From Pseudomonas sp. PDM18 (GTDB taxonomy: Bacteria > Pseudomonadota > Gammaproteobacteria > Pseudomonadales > Pseudomonadaceae): a stretch of 64,000 bases of DNA. Shown here piece by piece: positions 57,155-64,000 of the stretch; position 1 is the stretch's first letter; every line of letters starts with the position of its first letter. The stretch is from NCBI RefSeq assembly GCF_014852585.1, contig NZ_JACVBX010000001.1, forward strand, positions 186,001-250,000, written 5' to 3'. A program made the translations under genes and the position numbers. Under the pieces are notes generated by a model. It made no database searches. It saw nothing but the letters and a program-made list of their open reading frames with translations, and was not told the DNA's origin.

Positions 57155-57275
57155 AGGTTCTTCCACGGAAAAATGCGGCCACGAATCGCCGGCAAAGGGC
57201 CGCATTATATCGGCCCCGCATCAAGGTTGTAGTGTCTTTGCGCGATAGTTAACCCCTATCGCGCAATAATTTCTG

Positions 57276-58280
57276 TCAGGAACGACGAAAGGCGGCAAAA
57301 GCTTCGACGATACGCGGGATATCGGCGTTTTTCACATCCAGGTGGGTGACCAGCCGCAGGCGCGCCGCCGGGCTGACACGAATGCCGCGTTCGACCAGGT
57401 GCTCGCCCAGCGCGCCGGCCTGCTCGCCGATGCCGACGTAGACCATGTTGGTCTGCACCGGCTCGATGGCGTAGCCCAGTTCCGCCAGGCCACGGCCCAG
57501 CGCTTCGGCGTTGGCGTGGTCCTCGGCCAGGCGCTCGACCTGATGGTCCAGCGCATACAGCGCCGCAGCCGCGAGACCACCGGCCTGGCGCATGCCGCCG
57601 CCGACCATCTTGCGCAGCCGGCGCGCGCGGCCGATCAGCTCGGCATCGCCGCAGAGCACCGACCCCACCGGCGCGCCGAGCCCCTTGGACAGGCACACCG
57701 AGACGGAGTCGAAGTGACGGGTGATCTCGCGGGCATCCACGCCCAGCTTCACCGCCGCGTTGTACAGGCGCGCGCCGTCCAGGTGCAGCGCCAGGCCACG
57801 GCGGCGGGTCAGCTCCCGTGCGGCGGCCAGGTAGGTCAGCGGCAGGACCTTGCCCTGCATGGTGTTTTCCAGCGCCAGCAGGCGAGTGCGGGCGAAGTGG
57901 AAATCGTCCTGCTTGATCGCCGCCTCGACCTTGGCCAGGTCCAGCGAGCCGTCGGCTTCGCCATCGATGGGCTGCGGCTGGATCGAGCCCAGTACCGCGG
58001 CGCCGCCGCCTTCATATTTATAGGTGTGGGCCTGCTGGCCGACGATGTACTCGTCGCCCCGGCCGCAATGGGCCATCAGGCCGAGCAGGTTGCTCATGGT
58101 GCCAGTGGGCACGAACAGCGCGGCGGCAAAACCCAGGCGCTCGGCCAGGGTCGCCTCCAGGCGGTTCACCGTCGGGTCTTCGCCGTAGACGTCATCGCCC
58201 AGTTCGGCCCGCGCCATCGCCTCGCGCATGCCGGCGGTGGGCAGGGTCACGGTGTCGCTGCGAAGGTCGATGATGGACAT
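57276..58280 (-). CDS. ltaE: low-specificity L-threonine aldolase
   Basis: A 334-residue PLP enzyme cleaving threonine and allo-threonine to glycine and acetaldehyde. PLP lysine K199 sits in [10 protein letters not shown]168 and R171 (H-L-D-G-A-R) bind the cofactor and substrate. The N-terminal [10 protein letters not shown] is the family opening. GGAG stands seven bases before the ATG. It follows aruE after 140 bases containing a REP pair, so it is likely transcribed separately. Confidence 0.95.
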   Translation of the reverse strand: MSIIDLRSDTVTLPTAGMREAMARAELGDDVYGEDPTVNRLEATLAERLGFAAALFVPTGTMSNLLGLMAHCGRGDEYIVGQQAHTYKYEGGGAAVLGSIQPQPIDGEADGSLDLAKVEAAIKQDDFHFARTRLLALENTMQGKVLPLTYLAAARELTRRRGLALHLDGARLYNAAVKLGVDAREITRHFDSVSVCLSKGLGAPVGSVLCGDAELIGRARRLRKMVGGGMRQAGGLAAAALYALDHQVERLAEDHANAEALGRGLAELGYAIEPVQTNMVYVGIGEQAGALGEHLVERGIRVSPAARLRLVTHLDVKNADIPRIVEAFAAFRRS

Positions 58281-58358
58281 GGCGGAGCTCCTTGGGCAAT
58301 CAGGCGGAAAGGCCGATGCTAAGCGCTCGCCAGAGACGGAACAAGGCTTGGAGCAACA

Positions 58359-58413
58359 GTAGAAGCGAGCTTGCTCGCGAACGTTCCGCGCACGGGGTTC
58401 GCGAGCCTACGAA
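58359..58413. repeat. REP-type inverted pair between ltaE and aruE
   Basis: GTAGAAGCGAGCTTGCTCGC (58359-58378) faces TTCGCGAGCCTAC (58398-58410), the same palindromic class as at 32562 with several base changes. Confidence 0.6.
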
Positions 58414-58420
58414 AAGCCGG

Positions 58421-59413
58421 TCAGAGCTCGGTTGGGACCACCAGGATGCCGGCGCGCAGACCGTTCTTCACCCGCGGGTTTGGGAAGATGATCCGCGCGC
58501 CCTGCTCTTCCACGATCCAGCGGGTGCCGCCGATGTCCTCGGCGAGCAGGAAGCCGTGGTCCAGCTCGGTGAAGTTGTCCACCGCGTCGTCCAGGTGCAG
58601 GCGGAAGTGGTCGCTGTGCTTAATCACCTCGCGGGAGACGGCGAACAGCTGCAGGCCGTCCATTTGCGCCCCGTCCACCTCCTGGCCACTGATCACGCCT
58701 TGCAGCATGATTTCGAGACGATCCAGGTTCACCGCTTGGTTCTGCCCGAACGGCCGCGCCTTGCCCAGCTCCAGGGTGAACGCCTCGGCGCCGAGCTGGC
58801 TGTAGGTGTAGGCGCTGAAGGTGATGCCCGGCTTGCTTTGCAGCAGTACCGCATCGATGCCGGCGCTGCGCAGGCGCGCCAGCTCGTCGCGGGAGTGCTC
58901 GCGGCCGCTGGCCCAGGGGTAGAGCGCGAACTGCTCGATCTTCGAGCCCCGGATGGCGGTGTGCAGGTCGTAGTGCAGGCGCGGGCGGCCCTCGCGGGCG
59001 AAGAACGCGGCAGCCAGGCGCTCCAGCTCCGACGCACGCAGGGCCTCGTTGCCGCTGCCCTCCTCGTGGCGACCGCAGAACAGGCGGTTGATGTCCTGCT
59101 CCAGGTAACGCTCGCCACGGCGCATGGCCTCGGGATTGCCGAGCAGGAACAGCACCCGCGACGCCGGCTTCAGCTCGCCACGGGCGATGCGGTGCACCAG
59201 GCGGTCGAGCAGTTCGATGGGGGCCGTCTCGTTGCCGTGGATGCCTGCCGAGAGCAGCAGGTCGCGGCCATTGTCGCGCGCCACCGGCGGAGTGACTTCG
59301 AGGGCGCCTTCAGCCAGCCAGTGCAGACGGGTGCCATCGGCGGTGAGCTGGATCTTTTCCGTCGGCTCACGGCCGGCGAGGGTCAGTTCGAGCAATTTGC
59401 CCAGAGCTAGCAT
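58421..59413 (-). CDS. aruE: succinylglutamate desuccinylase
   Basis: A 330-residue zinc hydrolase of the AstE/AspA family, the last step of the arginine succinyltransferase pathway, releasing glutamate and succinate. Zinc ligands are H59 and E62 (G-I-H-G-N-E) and the later histidine in Y-D-L-H-T-A, and an arginine-rich substrate region follows (R-R-G-E-R-Y). It is the final gene of aruFGDB-E, 50 bases after the small metal-tail protein. The start at 59413 gives the conserved M-L-A-L-G-K. Confidence 0.94.
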   Translation of the reverse strand: MLALGKLLELTLAGREPTEKIQLTADGTRLHWLAEGALEVTPPVARDNGRDLLLSAGIHGNETAPIELLDRLVHRIARGELKPASRVLFLLGNPEAMRRGERYLEQDINRLFCGRHEEGSGNEALRASELERLAAAFFAREGRPRLHYDLHTAIRGSKIEQFALYPWASGREHSRDELARLRSAGIDAVLLQSKPGITFSAYTYSQLGAEAFTLELGKARPFGQNQAVNLDRLEIMLQGVISGQEVDGAQMDGLQLFAVSREVIKHSDHFRLHLDDAVDNFTELDHGFLLAEDIGGTRWIVEEQGARIIFPNPRVKNGLRAGILVVPTEL

Positions 59414-59463
59414 GCGGACGCCTCCATCATTCCCCGCGGCCGGAGCGGCCGCGGGCTCCGCGA

Positions 59464-59745
59464 TCAGTGGTGATGGTCACATCCACAGTCTGGACCATGT
59501 TCGTGGACTTCGGCGGCTTCCAGCTCAAGGCTCAGACCCAACTGGTTCACCGCCTGCGGGCGCACCACCAGCAGCGGGATCTCGGCGTCGTCCTCATGGG
59601 AGTCGGCGTAGATCACCAGGCCGCCCTTGCCGTCGGCCTCCAGCCACAGCTCGCGCCCTTCCAGGCGGATGGCCAGGCGCGCGGTATGGGTCTCGCGGCG
59701 CTCGCCCTTGTTGTCTTCGAGAATCAGCGGGAGGCTTTCGGTCAT
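59464..59745 (-). CDS. small protein with His/Cys metal-binding tail in the aru operon
   Basis: A 93-residue cytoplasmic protein. Residues 1-75 look like an all-beta domain with alternating charged strands ([14 protein letters not shown]). The last 13 residues [13 protein letters not shown] are a dense metal-binding tail. It lies nine bases after aruB and 50 before aruE on the same strand, so it belongs to the arginine operon. The P. aeruginosa counterpart in this position is an unnamed conserved protein. Metal delivery to the zinc enzyme AruE is an attractive but untested idea. Confidence 0.78.
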   Translation of the reverse strand: MTESLPLILEDNKGERRETHTARLAIRLEGRELWLEADGKGGLVIYADSHEDDAEIPLLVVRPQAVNQLGLSLELEAAEVHEHGPDCGCDHHH

Positions 59746-59754
59746 GTCAGTTAC

Positions 59755-61100
59755 TCAAATCTGCTGGAAGGGATAAACCGAGCCCAGTTTAAGGATCTGG
59801 CTCAATTCATCCAACGCCGTCCGGCACTCGACGAGCAGTTGCGGATCGGCCAGATCGGTTTCGGCCAGGCGATCGCGGTAGTGCTTGTCGACCCAGGTGA
59901 CCAGGGTGTCGTGCAGGGTCGGGGTCATGATGACGCCCGGATTGACCGCTGCCAGCTCCTTGTCGGTCAACGCCACGCGCAGGCGCAGGCAGGCGGGGCC
60001 GCCACCGTTCTGCATGCTCTGCTTGAGGTCGAACACCTTAACCTCGCGGATCGGGCCATCCTCAGCGGTCAGGCGCGACAGGTAGCTCCAGACGCGCTCG
60101 TTCTTGCGGCACTCCTCCGGGACGATCAGCAACATGTTGCCGTCGGCACGGGTGAGCAGTTGGCTGTTGAACAGGTAGGACTTCACCGCGTCCTCGACGG
60201 CGACCTGGTCGCGCGGCACGCACACGGCGCGGAACCGGCCGCCAAGGCGTCCGAGCTTGTCGTGCAACTCGGCGAGCACGCGCTCGGTGTCGAGGAAGGC
60301 GTCTTCGTGGTGGAACAGCACTTCGCCATTGCCGACCGCAATCACGTCGTTATGGAACACGCCCTGGTCGATCACCGCCGGGTTCTGCTGGGCGTAGACC
60401 ACGCCGTCATCGCTCAGGCCGTGCAGGCGGGCGACCGCCTGGCAGGCTTCCAGGGTCTGCCGCGCCGGGTAGCGCTGCGGCGCCGGGAAGCGGCTGTCGA
60501 AGGCGCTGCGACCGAACACGAAGAATTCCACGCCGGCTTCGCCATAGGACTTGCAGAAGCGCGTGTGGTTGGCCGCGCCCTCATCGCCGAACTGGGCGAC
60601 TGCCGGCAGAGCGGCGTGGTGGGCGAAGTGTTTCTCGTCGTTGAACATCGCGGCGAGGATGCGGCTGGTCTGCGGATGCTCGATGGAACGATGGAACTTG
60701 CAGTTCAGGTTGGCGGCGGTGAAGTGCACGCGGCCATCGGCGGTGTCGGCACCTGGGCTGACGGTGGCAGCGTTGGCGGTCCACATGCAGGACGCCGAGC
60801 TGACGGCGGCGAGCAGCGGCATGGCCTCTTTCGCCGCCTTGGCGATCACTTCGGCGTCGCTGCCGGAGAAGCCCAGGGCGCGCAGCGAGGCAACGGCCGG
60901 ACGTTCCTGCGGGGCGAACACGCCCTGCTTGAAGCCCATCTCCATCAGCGCCTTCATCTTCGACAGGCCCTGCTTCGCCGCCTCGCGCGGGTTGGAGGCC
61001 GCCTGGCTGTTGCTCTGCGAGGCCACGTTGCCGTAGGACAGCCCGCCGTAGTTGTGCGTCGGCCCGACCAGACCATCGAAGTTCATTTCATAGGCGGTCA

Positions 61101-61101
<1 letters not shown>
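59755..61101 (-). CDS. aruB: N-succinylarginine dihydrolase
   Basis: A 448-residue enzyme of the amidinotransferase fold converting succinylarginine to succinylornithine, CO2 and ammonia. It starts with the family text [14 protein letters not shown]. The nucleophilic cysteine lies in G-G-G-P-A-C-L-R and a catalytic histidine in F-H-N-D-V-I. The ATG at 61101 overlaps the aruD stop by one base (TGATG); a GTG one codon upstream is possible. It is the second enzyme of the arginine succinyltransferase pathway. Confidence 0.95.
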
Positions 61102-63612
<2,511 letters not shown>

Positions 63613-63623
63613 GCTCTCTCCCC

Positions 63624-64000
63624 TCAGATCGCAACCAGGCGCACGCTGGCGCCCTCACCAATGCCCAGGGCATCGGCGGTTTCCTGGTTCAGGGTGACGG
63701 GCTTGCCCGGTACCCAGTCGAGTTCGGCGACGATGGCGCGGAAATCCTGCAACTGGCCGTTGGTGACCAGATAACTGCGGCTGCCATGCCCCGACGCGCC
63801 GATGCGTACCGGCACCTGGCGGCTCTGGGCGATGGAGCGGATGTTCGAGGTGCGCGCATGCAACGCCGGGCCGCCATCGAAGATGTCCACGTAGTTCTCG
63901 GACTCGAAGCCATCGCGCATCAGGATGTCGAAGGTGATCTGCGCACGCGGATGCACCTGACCCATCGCTTCCTGCGCCTCGTCCGGCAGCAGCGGCACGT
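63624..64000 (-). CDS. aruF: arginine/ornithine N-succinyltransferase, alpha subunit (N-terminus beyond window)
   Basis: Only the last about 125 residues are present; the gene continues past the right edge. The visible part contains D-G-F-E-S-E-N-Y-V-D-I-F-D-G-G-P, matching the same region of aruG next to it. The C-terminal L-V-A-I ends at 63624. With aruG it forms the arginine succinyltransferase; in P. aeruginosa the alpha subunit gene precedes aruG in the same order. Start and promoter cannot be seen. Confidence 0.9.
   Translation of the reverse strand, partial: VPLLPDEAQEAMGQVHPRAQITFDILMRDGFESENYVDIFDGGPALHARTSNIRSIAQSRQVPVRIGASGHGSRSYLVTNGQLQDFRAIVAELDWVPGKPVTLNQETADALGIGEGASVRLVAI

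Noticed and set aside
55148-57232. A 694-codon open frame opposite alaS.
   Set aside because: It is antisense to a complete, conserved alaS; long antisense frames are a by-product of high GC codon use, and it shows no family motifs.

Overview
The window is GC-rich chromosomal DNA of a Pseudomonas close to the P. aeruginosa / P. nitroreducens / P. citronellolis group. The evidence is gene content and order: uvrB - aromatic aminotransferase - tRNA-Asn - comEA-like gene - wbpM - wbpL; phhR/phhABC; amrZ; rsmA - lysC - alaS; and the aruFGDBE arginine succinyltransferase operon. Almost all of it is core-type DNA. No prophage, insertion sequence, integrase or CRISPR array was seen. Comparisons with P. 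aeruginosa below rest on remembered gene order, not on an alignment.

Layout. 1-3534: LysR regulator (cut by the window edge) divergent from an EmrA/EmrB-type efflux pair. 3551-7600: uvrB, an aromatic aminotransferase, tRNA-Asn and a ComEA-like protein. 7745-13612: wbpM, wbpL, a sugar-nucleotide epimerase/reductase, lapB, lapA and ihfB, which is the O-antigen locus position with the usual O-antigen genes missing. 13810-19169: azoreductase, LysR, hydrolase, periplasmic cyclophilin and ABC exporter. 19263-27114: AraC regulator, Mpo1-like protein, GT-C glycosyltransferase, a large Lhr helicase and a small membrane protein. 27123-31387: PhhR and phenylalanine hydroxylase operon phhABC. 31508-38945: ZntB-type transporter, then a 2-aminoethylphosphonate uptake cluster (LysR, ATPase, fused permease, binding protein) ending in an FAD-dependent amine oxidase.

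39200-47744 is the most interesting segment. A tightly overlapping operon encodes WecB (UDP-ManNAc supply), an NfrB-like inner-membrane glycosyltransferase with a C-terminal MshEN-type c-di-GMP-binding region, an NfrA-like outer-membrane TPR/barrel protein and a secreted DUF4434-type protein. It is followed by a membrane diguanylate cyclase. Together they look like a self-contained, c-di-GMP-gated exopolysaccharide synthesis and export machine of the kind that serves as receptor for phage N4 in E. coli.

47798-52241: tRNA-Arg(CCT), a GNAT acetyltransferase, an orphan phnN, amrZ, mgtE and a DUF4124 protein. 52309-57154: two tRNA-Arg(ACG) copies and tRNA-Ser(GCT), rsmA, lysC and alaS. 57276-64000: low-specificity threonine aldolase and the arginine succinyltransferase pathway (aruE, a small metal-tail protein, aruB, aruD, aruG, partial aruF). 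Small Pseudomonas REP-type repeats are scattered between genes. Several neighbour junctions (ihfB/azoR, phnN/amrZ, amrZ/mgtE) differ from the remembered P. aeruginosa order and suggest past rearrangement or loss.
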